The notes beneath the pieces were generated by a model. That model did not search any database, was not told where the DNA came from, and saw only the letters and a list, made by a program, of their open reading frames with translations. Positions 15,643-23,255 of a stretch of DNA of 64,000 nucleotides are shown in pieces. Source of the stretch: CAG-877 sp045627525 (GTDB lineage Bacteria > Bacillota_I > Bacilli_A > RF39 > UBA660); contig JAZQNW010000013.1 of the NCBI GenBank assembly GCA_045627525.1, positions 1-64,000 of the forward strand, given 5' to 3'. Each line of letters starts with the position of its first letter. Positions within the stretch are counted from its first letter, which is position 1. Made by a program: the position numbers and the translations under genes.

Positions 15643-16968
15643 TTATTTATTTATTGCTTCTAACAATTCATCAATCGTTCTATTATATTTTTCTTTCATT
15701 GATATATATTCTTTTTGTTTATTTTCATATTCTTCACTTTCAGAAGTATATTGTTTTACTATTTTTTCATGTTCTAACTTTTTAGCTTCTAGCTCTTTAT
15801 TATGTTCTTCTAATCTTTTTAATGTTTCAATTAAACGATTATGAATTTCTTCTGTTGCTTTCTTTTCTTGTTCTGCCTTTGCTTTTGCTTCTTCTAATGC
15901 TTTTTTAGCATTATTTTCTTCTTGCTCAGCACGAAGTATATCTTCTTTTAGCTTATTTGCTTTTTCTATACAATCTTTTAAATCTGGAATATCACTATTT
16001 GATGATATTATACCTTGTTCTAATTCAACATTACTTTCTTTTGTAGTCATTGGATAATCAAATTTATAATTATCATTAGAAGAGCTAAATTCTCCTTTTG
16101 GTGGTTCAATTATTTCTGTTCTTTCTGGAACAACCTTTGGCATTTCACGTTGTTCTATTTGCTCTCCAGTTACTGGCCTAGCAATTGCTGTTTCAACAAC
16201 AACAGGATTAACTGCAGGAACAGTATCATTAACTACTTCAGCTGAATTTGTTGTTTCTGATGGTATAGAAGTTTCAAATAAATTTGTTGATACTTGATCA
16301 TCAAAACTTTGAGTGTTCAAATCATTTTTTTCTGTATCTTGAATTTCATCAATGGTTTCTACTGGTATTTCAGCTTTATTAGATGAACTAACTGCAGGTG
16401 AGACAAATTTTTCTATTTTTGCACTTCTAGCCATATTTTGACTAATTTTAGGAGCTATATCTTCTGCTATTATAGAATCTTTAGTTTCACTTGTAAGAGG
16501 AGCTTCCACTACCATTTTTTCGTTATTTGGATAACATGATTTATCATTATTTAAGTACATATTATCTAACATTGATTTTTTTACTTTTAAAGCTTTCTTA
16601 CCAATTGTTTTTATTGTTATTTTTTCTTCTACTTTTAAAATATAAATTTTACTATCAAGATTTTCTTTTATAGGAGAAACTTGTATAAAATTTGTGGACG
16701 TTGTATTGTTTTTATTTGGTTCTTCAAAATTAGAAATTGTTGTTTCTGATGCAATTTCTGGTTTTTCAGAATTTGGAATAGTAGTTTGCGAAACACTTTC
16801 TGTTTCTTGTTCTTTTGGAGCAACTTCTTGCTTTTTAAGAAAATCATCATATTTTTTATAAATATTAACATATGATATTTGTTTGAATTTTATTTTTTTT
16901 GAATCAGATATTAATCTTATTAAGCTATCAGTTTGTCCAAGTAAATTAACGTTATTTAATATAGACAT
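15643..16968 (-). CDS. Uncharacterised coiled-coil protein
   Basis: I do not recognise this 441-residue protein. A short globular start (about residues 1-45) leads to a Glu/Thr/Ser/Asn-rich low-complexity region. A possible small folded segment follows (IYILKVEEKITIKTIGKKAL, about residues 107-135), then a long disordered acidic stretch. A strong coiled coil closes it at about residues 330-440, with heptads such as KLKEDILRAEQEENNAKKAL. There is no signal peptide or membrane helix, so it should be cytoplasmic. It lies 17 nt after the DUF1292 gene and ends at a terminator. The architecture suggests a scaffold or sporulation-related structural protein, but that is a guess. Confidence 0.8.
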   Translation of the reverse strand: MSILNNVNLLGQTDSLIRLISDSKKIKFKQISYVNIYKKYDDFLKKQEVAPKEQETESVSQTTIPNSEKPEIASETTISNFEEPNKNNTTSTNFIQVSPIKENLDSKIYILKVEEKITIKTIGKKALKVKKSMLDNMYLNNDKSCYPNNEKMVVEAPLTSETKDSIIAEDIAPKISQNMARSAKIEKFVSPAVSSSNKAEIPVETIDEIQDTEKNDLNTQSFDDQVSTNLFETSIPSETTNSAEVVNDTVPAVNPVVVETAIARPVTGEQIEQREMPKVVPERTEIIEPPKGEFSSSNDNYKFDYPMTTKESNVELEQGIISSNSDIPDLKDCIEKANKLKEDILRAEQEENNAKKALEEAKAKAEQEKKATEEIHNRLIETLKRLEEHNKELEAKKLEHEKIVKQYTSESEEYENKQKEYISMKEKYNRTIDELLEAINK

Positions 16969-16985
16969 TTTTAAGACCTCCTTTA

Positions 16986-17252
16986 TTATTCGGCCTTAGA
17001 TAATTCGCGTAAAACGTCTTTTATTCTATTCCATTCAGATTCATCTTCAACGCCTAAAAGTTTTGGTTCTCCACTTGAACGATCAATATTAGATACATAT
17101 ACAGTTATGTTCTCATTTTCATCTTTTTCATTTTTTGTATATACCACATATTCTTTTTGTGTATCTTTAAATTCAAATGCCAAGATAACCTCAACTTCTT
17201 CAATGGCTCCATCTTCTGAGACAATTGACATCAATTTCTTTTCCTTATCCAT
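16986..17252 (-). CDS. DUF1292 family protein (YrzB-like)
   Basis: The 88-residue acidic protein fits DUF1292: VEVILAFEFKDTQKEYVVYT, then VYVSNIDRSSGEPKLLGVED and a C-terminal EWNRIKDVLREL helix. These small proteins are common in Bacillota, often near the ruvX/yrrK locus, and have no established function. It has its own GGAGG ribosome-binding site and is followed after 17 nt by the coiled-coil gene, so the two probably form an operon. Confidence 0.88.
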   Translation of the reverse strand: MDKEKKLMSIVSEDGAIEEVEVILAFEFKDTQKEYVVYTKNEKDENENITVYVSNIDRSSGEPKLLGVEDESEWNRIKDVLRELSKAE

Positions 17253-17321
17253 ATTTTGTCCTCCCTTTTACTATTCTTCTATTATTAATTTTATCATATT
17301 TTTAAATAAATACAAGCATTT

Positions 17322-17600
17322 TTATTTAACTTTTTTCAATAGAAAAGTTTTTGCTCCATAGCTACAATACTCTCTTTTGTATTCATCTAAATACTCTAAA
17401 CTATTTATTTTATTTGCTTTTTTATTCTTCGGATCATTAAAACCTTTTAATCTTACTTTATCATATGAATAATCTCCAAAAATATAGTCATACGAGTCAA
17501 AGTAATCTGTTAATTTTTCTGATACCACTTGAACATCCAAGCAATCATTTTCATTTTCTACTACTTCAAATTTTTGGTTATTTATTTCGACTGTTTTCAT
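17322..17600 (-). CDS. yutD: YutD family protein (DUF1027)
   Basis: The 92-residue protein matches the Bacilli-specific YutD family: CLDVQVVSEKLTDYFDSYDY, DYIFGDYSYDKVRLKGF and a C-terminal EYCSYGAKTFLLKK. Its function is unknown; the fold is small and cytoplasmic. The start is taken as ATG at 17600, because the AGAGGTGG ribosome-binding site lies over the alternative ATG at 17615. Presence of YutD supports placement in Bacilli. It follows yunB's region on the same strand. Confidence 0.85.
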   Translation of the reverse strand: MKTVEINNQKFEVVENENDCLDVQVVSEKLTDYFDSYDYIFGDYSYDKVRLKGFNDPKNKKANKINSLEYLDEYKREYCSYGAKTFLLKKVK

Positions 17601-17632
17601 ATTCCACCTCTTCATTATTATAGCACGTAATA

Positions 17633-18343
17633 TTATTTTAGTGCAGTCGAAATTATGTTGGATGCTGATTCTATTCCATTTATATAGTAATTTGGGATTT
17701 TTCCTTCTATTATTTTTATCGTTAATGGCGCTAAAAATTCTACATGTGATTTTTTTGATAATTTAGGCATAGTAATTTGTTCTTCTACTACTACTTTTAC
17801 ATTTATTTCTAGCATTAAATTGTTTATTCCATAGTTGCTTATTTTTGTATTTATTGTAGATTCTACACCACCTATAAATGATAATTTTATTGGAATTGTC
17901 GGTCCTATATTATTAAACAAAACATTTTTATAAAGTGCTCCTATTGGTATTTCGCATAAAACACCATTTTTATCTAAATCTACTATTTTAAAATTACTAG
18001 ATAATTCTAAATCTTTTATATTTCCATCTTCTAAATTTGTTAATTTTTCTTTAATACTTTTTGTTATTTTGCTTAATAATTTATTCACTTTTTTCGTATC
18101 ATAATCCAATATTTCTATTTCATCATTACTATTTTTATTTATAGTAAATAATTCTCCATCATATTCTTTTGATATGATATCATTTATCGTAGAATTAACA
18201 ATGTTACTTACAAATCGTTTTGATTCGATGTTTGAGTATTTATATAAGGTAGGATTTATCTTCCTGCCTAAATATAGTAATAGAAAAAATGATATAATTG
18301 TGGATATTATTATGCTAGTGAATATTTTTTTTATTTTATTCAT
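17633..18343 (-). CDS. yunB: Sporulation protein YunB
   Basis: The 236-residue protein has an N-terminal membrane anchor (about residues 8-26) and an extracytoplasmic domain typical of YunB: IPIGALYKNVLFNNIGPTIP followed by SFIGGVESTINTKISNYGIN, then the VVVEEQITMP and FLAPL segments. In Bacillus yunB is under mother-cell SigE control and its loss impairs sporulation. The gene overlaps the ylmC-like gene by 8 nt and lies downstream of sigG, so a sigG-ylmC-yunB sporulation cluster is likely. Confidence 0.9.
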   Translation of the reverse strand: MNKIKKIFTSIIISTIISFFLLLYLGRKINPTLYKYSNIESKRFVSNIVNSTINDIISKEYDGELFTINKNSNDEIEILDYDTKKVNKLLSKITKSIKEKLTNLEDGNIKDLELSSNFKIVDLDKNGVLCEIPIGALYKNVLFNNIGPTIPIKLSFIGGVESTINTKISNYGINNLMLEINVKVVVEEQITMPKLSKKSHVEFLAPLTIKIIEGKIPNYYINGIESASNIISTALK

Positions 18344-18578
18344 TAATATTATTTCTAACTAATATAACATCTTCTCCTATTTTAGTTATGTCTTTCCAGT
18401 TTATTTCTTTATCGCTTTCTCTATTTAGTGAAAATAATGATTTATTCGTTTCTATTATTAAAGTTTCTATTTCTCCATTTTCGTTAATATTGGCATCTAT
18501 TATATTTCCAATGTTTTTTCCATCATTTATATTTACAATATTTTTAGTCTGCAAATCTGATAATCTCAAAAGTATCAC
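18336..18578 (-). CDS. YlmC/YmxH family PRC-barrel protein
   Basis: The 80-residue protein is a PRC-barrel domain of the YlmC/YmxH sporulation family: MILLRLSDLQTKNIVNINDG, GNIIDANINENGEIETL and INWKDITKIGEDVILV. In Bacillus subtilis ylmC sits near sigG and ymxH elsewhere; both are linked to sporulation but have no defined biochemical role. Here it follows sigG after 28 nt and overlaps yunB by 8 nt. An AGGTGA ribosome-binding site precedes it. Confidence 0.9.
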   Translation of the reverse strand: MILLRLSDLQTKNIVNINDGKNIGNIIDANINENGEIETLIIETNKSLFSLNRESDKEINWKDITKIGEDVILVRNNINE

Positions 18579-18606
18579 CTACTTATTTAAATATATTAGT
18601 TTTTAT

Positions 18607-19383
18607 TTACTTTAAGACCTTTTTAAGTTGTTTTATAGCTTTTTGTTCTAATCTTGATACTTGTGCTTGACTAATATTTAGATCATTAGCTATTTCCATC
18701 TGGGTTTTGCCTATTATATATCTTTCATCTAATATTTTCTTTTCACGATCTTCCAAATTATTAATAGCTTCGTTTATAGCAATTTTATTTGAAAATTCTA
18801 TATTACTATTTTTTTTGTCTTCTATTTGATCAAATAAGTATATTGTGTCTCCTCCATCATTATATATTGGTTCAAACATACTTATAGGTTCTTTTAATGA
18901 TTCTAATGCACTAATAATTTCATTAGTTGTAACATTTAAATTTTCAGCTAAATATTCTATAGGAGGTTCTATACCATTTTCTGATATATATTTTTCTTTT
19001 ATTTTTAATGACTTATATGCAATATCCTTTAGTGATCTACTAACTCTTATTGGATTATTATCTCTTATATATCTTCTTACTTCACCTAAAATCATAGGAA
19101 CTGCATAAGTTGAAAATTTTACTTCATGTGATAAATCAAAATTGTCAATTGCCTTAATTAAGCCAATACAACCTATTTGAAATAAGTCGTCCATATTATC
19201 AGTCCTGTTAGTAAATCTTTTCAAAATTGATAATACTAGTTTTAGATTTCCTTCTATTAGTAGGTCTCTTGCAAAATTATCTCCTTCTTTTACCTTTTTA
19301 AATAGTTTTACCATTTCATCATTTGTTAAAACAGCAATGTTATTAGTATTAATTCCACTTATTTCTACTTTGTATTTTGCCAT
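18607..19383 (-). CDS. sigG: RNA polymerase sporulation sigma factor SigG
   Basis: The 258-residue sigma-70 family protein carries region 2 (GNLKLVLSILKRF, DDLFQIGCIGLIKAIDNFDL, KFSTYAVPMILGEVRRYIRD), region 3 and region 4 (EKKILDERYIIGKTQMEIAN). The start YKVEISGINT is close to the Bacillus SigG N-terminus (KVEICGVDT), and adjacency to ylmC also favours SigG over SigF. It directs late forespore gene expression. Its ribosome-binding site AAAGGAG lies inside the 3' arm of a stable hairpin immediately before the ATG, described as a separate feature. Confidence 0.95.
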   Translation of the reverse strand: MAKYKVEISGINTNNIAVLTNDEMVKLFKKVKEGDNFARDLLIEGNLKLVLSILKRFTNRTDNMDDLFQIGCIGLIKAIDNFDLSHEVKFSTYAVPMILGEVRRYIRDNNPIRVSRSLKDIAYKSLKIKEKYISENGIEPPIEYLAENLNVTTNEIISALESLKEPISMFEPIYNDGGDTIYLFDQIEDKKNSNIEFSNKIAINEAINNLEDREKKILDERYIIGKTQMEIANDLNISQAQVSRLEQKAIKQLKKVLK

Positions 19384-19421
19384 AAAAAAACTCCTTTCAA
19401 ATAGATTATGTTTGAAAAGAG
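19384..19421 (-). promoter_or_regulatory. Hairpin sequestering the sigG ribosome-binding site; also a terminator for ttcA
   Basis: On the minus strand an 11-bp stem, CTCTTTTCAAA/TTTGAAAGGAG, has a 9-nt loop and is followed by seven T residues and then the sigG ATG. The structure is a standard intrinsic terminator for the upstream ttcA-like gene. Its 3' arm also contains the only ribosome-binding site of sigG, so read-through transcripts would be poorly translated. The + strand sequence also ends in a T run (19422-19429). Confidence 0.8.
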
Positions 19422-19434
19422 TTTTTTTTATACA

Positions 19435-20247
19435 TTAATATTTTTCCAAAAAGCTTTCTTTCTTGCCATCTTTTTTTATTGCTAATAATGTATCTATATT
19501 TACATTTTCGCTGGATTTAAAGATGTTATAAGCTACATTTTTGTTTATTGTTTCTAAATTTTCAATCAATTTTTTTATTTCTAATCTTTTTGAATCTTTT
19601 AATGATGTTTTTTGAGTAAATTTACATGCACAATTAATGAAGTGTAGTTTATTACAATTTGCCCAATTAATAATATTTTTTTCTCTTATTAAATATAAAG
19701 GTCTGATTAATTCCATATCTTTGAAATTAGTACTTTTTAATTTTGGGGGCATGCTTTTGAATTCTCCACCATATAATATTGATAACATAATAGTCTCAAT
19801 AACATCATCAAAATGATGCCCTAGAGCTATTTTATTACAACCAAGTTCTTTTGCTCTGGCATAAAGAAAACCTCGACGCATTCTTGCACATAAATAGCAT
19901 GGTGAATCGCTGGCAATCTTGTTTGTCACATCAAAAATATCAGATTTGAATATATTTATTTTTATACCCATTTTTCTAGAATTTGTTATTATTTTATTTA
20001 AATTTTTTTCAGTATATCCAGGATCCATTACTATATACTCTAAGTCAAATTTTACTTTACCATGTTTTTGCAATTCTTCTAAACATTTTGCAAGTAACAT
20101 TGAGTCTTTTCCTCCAGATATGCATACAGCTATTTTATCATTTTCTTTTATTAAATCATAATCTCTAATTGCTTTTGTAAATGGTCGCCATATTGTCTTA
20201 CGATACTTGGTTATAATGGTTCTTTCTATTTCTTCTTTTTTTGTCAT
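19435..20247 (-). CDS. TtcA-like tRNA 2-thiolation ATPase (PP-loop)
   Basis: The 270-residue protein has the PP-loop pyrophosphatase motif SGGKDS, the CxxC pair in SPCYLCARMRRG, the GHHFDDVIETIML segment and a further Cys in FINCACKF. This is the TtcA/TtuA-type layout, in which three cysteines hold a [4Fe-4S] cluster and the enzyme thiolates tRNA (C32 for TtcA). The gene lies 3 nt downstream of trmL, another tRNA anticodon-loop modification gene, forming a small operon that ends at the hairpin before sigG. The exact target nucleotide cannot be proven from sequence. Confidence 0.87.
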   Translation of the reverse strand: MTKKEEIERTIITKYRKTIWRPFTKAIRDYDLIKENDKIAVCISGGKDSMLLAKCLEELQKHGKVKFDLEYIVMDPGYTEKNLNKIITNSRKMGIKINIFKSDIFDVTNKIASDSPCYLCARMRRGFLYARAKELGCNKIALGHHFDDVIETIMLSILYGGEFKSMPPKLKSTNFKDMELIRPLYLIREKNIINWANCNKLHFINCACKFTQKTSLKDSKRLEIKKLIENLETINKNVAYNIFKSSENVNIDTLLAIKKDGKKESFLEKY

Positions 20248-20250
20248 ATA

Positions 20251-20760
20251 CTACTCCTCTAAAAAATTAGCTCCTTTATGTGGTTCTTCTCTTAATAGGT
20301 CATTATAATCTTGTTGACGTAGTGCTTCATAAATAACTATTGCTACACTATTTGAAACGTTTAGAGCTCTAACTTTATCTGTCATTGGAATTCTCATGCA
20401 ATGGTCTAGATCTTTTTGAAGTAATTCTTTAGGGATTCCTGTTGATTCTTTTCCAAATATGAAATATAAATTTTCATTTTCACTATTACTGTAATCAAAG
20501 CTAGTATGAGGCTTATGACCATATCTTGTAAAGTAGTAATATATTCCCTTATTTTTTGATTTAAAATCATCAAAGTTTTCATATATTTCATATTCTAATT
20601 TATCTATATAATTTACTCCACTTCTTTTTAAATGCGCATCATCTATAACAAAACCTAGTGGTTTTATTAAATGTAATTTTGTATTTGTGGCAACACAAGT
20701 GCGCATTATATTACCGGTATTTTGTGGGATTTCTGGTTCATATAATACTATATTATTCAT
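20251..20760 (-). CDS. trmL: tRNA (cytidine/uridine-34 2'-O)-methyltransferase TrmL
   Basis: The 169-residue SPOUT-family protein opens with NNIVLYEPEIPQNTGNIMRT and carries the knot motifs FIFGKESTGIP and MRIPMTDKVRALNVSNSVAI. TrmL methylates the wobble ribose of tRNA-Leu isoacceptors, and the window includes one substrate candidate, tRNA-Leu(TAA). The size is typical for the family, which has no extra RNA-binding domain. It has an AGGAGG ribosome-binding site and forms an operon with the ttcA-like gene. Confidence 0.95.
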   Translation of the reverse strand: MNNIVLYEPEIPQNTGNIMRTCVATNTKLHLIKPLGFVIDDAHLKRSGVNYIDKLEYEIYENFDDFKSKNKGIYYYFTRYGHKPHTSFDYSNSENENLYFIFGKESTGIPKELLQKDLDHCMRIPMTDKVRALNVSNSVAIVIYEALRQQDYNDLLREEPHKGANFLEE

Positions 20761-20779
20761 ATTTTCCTCCTAATATAAA

Positions 20780-20796
20780 AGGAGATTTAATCTCCT
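20780..20796 (-). terminator. Stem-loop over the stop codon of the thioredoxin-like gene
   Basis: AGGAGAT/ATCTCCT forms a 7-bp stem with a 3-nt loop overlapping the TAA stop, followed on the minus strand by TTTTATAT. It is a weak or leaky terminator before trmL. Confidence 0.5.
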
Positions 20797-21317
20797 ATTT
20801 CATTTAATTCTATAAATTGTTTTGTTTTTTCTATTGTTAATTCGCCATTTTTTGCTTGTAAGACACTTGATACTTGTGCTTCTTCAAAATATACAAATGT
20901 TGGGTATGATGTAGTTAATCTTGGCTTACTAGCATATTTTTTATTAAAGTCATCTATAAATTGTTCGGCATTTACGCCTTTTAAATCTAAGTAAACTATG
21001 GAATCTTGTAAATTTTTTGCGTTAATGAATTTTTTTAATTTTTTCTCATAATTGCGACAATTGATGTCATTTGCTATACACATATATATTGTAACATTTT
21101 GATTTTCTGTAACGTAATGATCTAGCTCGTCTATTGTTATTTCTGAGAGTGTTTCTCGCAATACTGGTATTTCTAATTTTGAATTATTATAAACTTTGTA
21201 ACAATTGCATAAATATATTGTTAGGCCTATTGTTAGTATACAAATTATTGATATTATTAAATAATTTTTAAACGTAATTTTTTTATTTTCTTTTTTTTCT
21301 TTATTTTTAGACTCCAT
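20787..21317 (-). CDS. Membrane-anchored thioredoxin-fold protein
   Basis: The 176-residue protein has a basic N-terminus, one membrane helix (about residues 20-40) and an extracytoplasmic domain with thioredoxin-like order. A beta strand with NVTIYMCIANDINCRNYEKK is followed by helices and a cis-Pro-like SYPTFVYF strand. The cysteines are spaced C-x6-C rather than CxxC, so classical disulfide exchange is doubtful; it may bind or reduce partners in another way. It lies upstream of trmL on the same strand. Confidence 0.7.
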   Translation of the reverse strand: MESKNKEKKENKKITFKNYLIISIICILTIGLTIYLCNCYKVYNNSKLEIPVLRETLSEITIDELDHYVTENQNVTIYMCIANDINCRNYEKKLKKFINAKNLQDSIVYLDLKGVNAEQFIDDFNKKYASKPRLTTSYPTFVYFEEAQVSSVLQAKNGELTIEKTKQFIELNEIGD

Positions 21318-21380
21318 AAAATTCCTCCTAATATGTTTTCATTTTAACATATTTTTTTAATTTTTTATATAGAAAAAATT

Positions 21381-21412
21381 AAAAAAGTAGTTTTAATTGT
21401 ACACTACTTTTT
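21381..21412 (-). terminator. Terminator after the Ig-like surface protein gene
   Basis: Arms AAAAAGTAG/CTACTTTTT flank a 13-nt loop, with T residues downstream on the minus strand. The hairpin lies just past the stop at 21417. Confidence 0.8.
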
Positions 21413-21416
21413 ATCA

Positions 21417-23255
21417 TTAATTAGAATTTTCTTCTACAACTTCAGGTTGTGTTTCTGCTTCTACTTGTATTTCTTGTGAAACTGGTTCTACTGGAGTTTC
21501 ATATTCGACTGCAGGTTCTACTGCTTCTTCTACAACTTCTGGTTGGACTTCTACTTCTACTTGTGGAACTGGTTCTACTGGAGTTTCGTATTCAACTACA
21601 GGTTCTACTGCTTCTTCTACAACTTCTGGTTGGACTTCTACTTCTACTTGTGGAATTGGTTCTACTGGAATTTCATATTCAACTGCAGGTTCTACTGGAG
21701 TTGATTCTATTATTGTCGATATATCTTCAGAATATTCTGGAGCTACATCAATTTGAGTTGGGGTGTATGGTTCAGATGTTGTTTCCAAACCAATAGCATC
21801 TTTTGTTGCTATTGATTGTTCTTCTACTTCTTGAATTTTTTTTAACTCCTCTGCTTGAGTAATATCTTCTAGTTTTTTATTTTCTATTTCTTCCTTTTGT
21901 TGTAATTTTCTATAATCTTTTATTTTTAATATATATAGAATAAATAAAATTACTAGAATTGCAAAAATTATTATTAGATTTAAATAATTTGGCTTTTCTT
22001 TTGTTTTTTCTACTTTAGGGATTGCCAATTGTTCTGCATCTGATATCACTGCTTGAGTAATAAACATATCATTGGAATCTATAAGGGGATATTCTATATA
22101 TCCACCACTTACTTCAACTTCTTGAACAATCAATCCTATTTTATTTGATTCTTTATTAAAACTATAAATATTTAATTTATCATTATCAGTAAATTTGTCT
22201 CCAACATAAATTCTTAATTTACTATTTGCTGGAATACTAGTTTTTTTATCAAAACTTATTAATATTCCATTAGAGTAATTTGTTAGTTTTCCTAATTCTG
22301 ATGAAATATTTTCATTTTTAGAAATATGTGGATAAATTTCAGATTCATTTTCTATTGCATTGCCATCAATAATTAATGTATATATTAGTTGATTATTTGC
22401 ATCATATTTATTAAATTTTACTGTTTTTTTAGAATTCTTTATCTTTTCTATATTATCTTTGTTGATTATTGTATCTTCTTTTAATTTTATATTGATATCA
22501 TCACTTGATTTTTCTAATGTCTTATCTAAATCTTCAATATAGTTTCCATCTTTTCTCATTATGGCAACGTTTATATTATTTATAGATCCATTTTCAGCTT
22601 TTATTGAAATTGTAAATGTATTAGATCCTATTTGTAAATTTTTGTTTCCTACTCCCGCTACTGTAGCTTTTTTATCATTTGCTTCGGCATTAATATTAAT
22701 ATTAGTAGTATCATAGTCAACGTTTAGTATGTAATTGTTATTATCAACTTTTGTCAATTGATATCCATCAATACTTATTGACTTTAAACTATTGTCTGAT
22801 GATCTTGTATCCTGAGGCGTTGGAGTTTGTATTACGTTTGGTTTTTGCTCAGGTGCTGGCGTAGATTTTTGTATAACATTTACTGTTACTGTTCTTGTTT
22901 GTCCCGCAATACTCTTAGGTTCATCTTCAAATGTTGCGCCATCTAAAGTAATTGTTATTGTTGTAGTTCCAACATTTTTTCCTGTGACAGTAATAGTTCC
23001 ATTTTTTGTTTTATTTTCTTCAATTAGCCCTGTTTCCCATTCAGAGGGGGTTACAGCTGCGATATTTGGATTGTTTGAAACTATTTTTGCATCTCCGATT
23101 ATATTAAAAAATGAAATGTTAAATGTTTTAGAACTTCCAACTTCAATTGTTAAATCGGAAGGTGTTACGGAAACACTTCCCGCTGAAAAAACGCTTATCG
23201 GTATTAATAATACTATTGTAAATGATATTATTAGTAATTTAATTAATTTTTTCAT
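21417..23255 (-). CDS. Membrane-anchored surface protein with Ig-like and cadherin-like domains and repetitive acidic tail
   Basis: The 612-residue protein has a signal peptide (1-25), a BIG2-like Ig domain (about 27-125: LTIEVGSSKTFNISF, GTTTITITL), a Pro-rich linker and a cadherin-like beta-sandwich (about 155-235: LKSISIDGYQL, GSNTFTISIKAENGS). A further extracellular region leads to one membrane helix near residues 423-443 (LNLIIIFAILVILFILYILK). The last 170 residues face the cytoplasm and end in 29-residue acidic Pro/Val/Glu repeats. The start overlaps the stop of the dockerin protein gene by one base (TAATG), so the two are co-translated and may interact. Confidence 0.85.
   Translation of the reverse strand: MKKLIKLLIISFTIVLLIPISVFSAGSVSVTPSDLTIEVGSSKTFNISFFNIIGDAKIVSNNPNIAAVTPSEWETGLIEENKTKNGTITVTGKNVGTTTITITLDGATFEDEPKSIAGQTRTVTVNVIQKSTPAPEQKPNVIQTPTPQDTRSSDNSLKSISIDGYQLTKVDNNNYILNVDYDTTNININAEANDKKATVAGVGNKNLQIGSNTFTISIKAENGSINNINVAIMRKDGNYIEDLDKTLEKSSDDINIKLKEDTIINKDNIEKIKNSKKTVKFNKYDANNQLIYTLIIDGNAIENESEIYPHISKNENISSELGKLTNYSNGILISFDKKTSIPANSKLRIYVGDKFTDNDKLNIYSFNKESNKIGLIVQEVEVSGGYIEYPLIDSNDMFITQAVISDAEQLAIPKVEKTKEKPNYLNLIIIFAILVILFILYILKIKDYRKLQQKEEIENKKLEDITQAEELKKIQEVEEQSIATKDAIGLETTSEPYTPTQIDVAPEYSEDISTIIESTPVEPAVEYEIPVEPIPQVEVEVQPEVVEEAVEPVVEYETPVEPVPQVEVEVQPEVVEEAVEPAVEYETPVEPVSQEIQVEAETQPEVVEENSN
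21430..21700 (-). repeat. 87-bp tandem coding repeats
   Basis: A unit beginning ACTGGTTCTACTGG (plus strand) recurs at 21481, 21568 and 21655 with exact 87-bp period and few mismatches, plus partial flanking units. It encodes 29-residue repeats containing VEYETPVEP and VEVQPEVVEE. In-frame expansion or contraction would change tail length without a frameshift. Confidence 0.9.

Noticed and set aside
21449..21796. Leu/Val-rich frame opposite the repetitive tail
   Set aside because: It is the antisense reading of the 87-bp repeats and has no independent coding signals.
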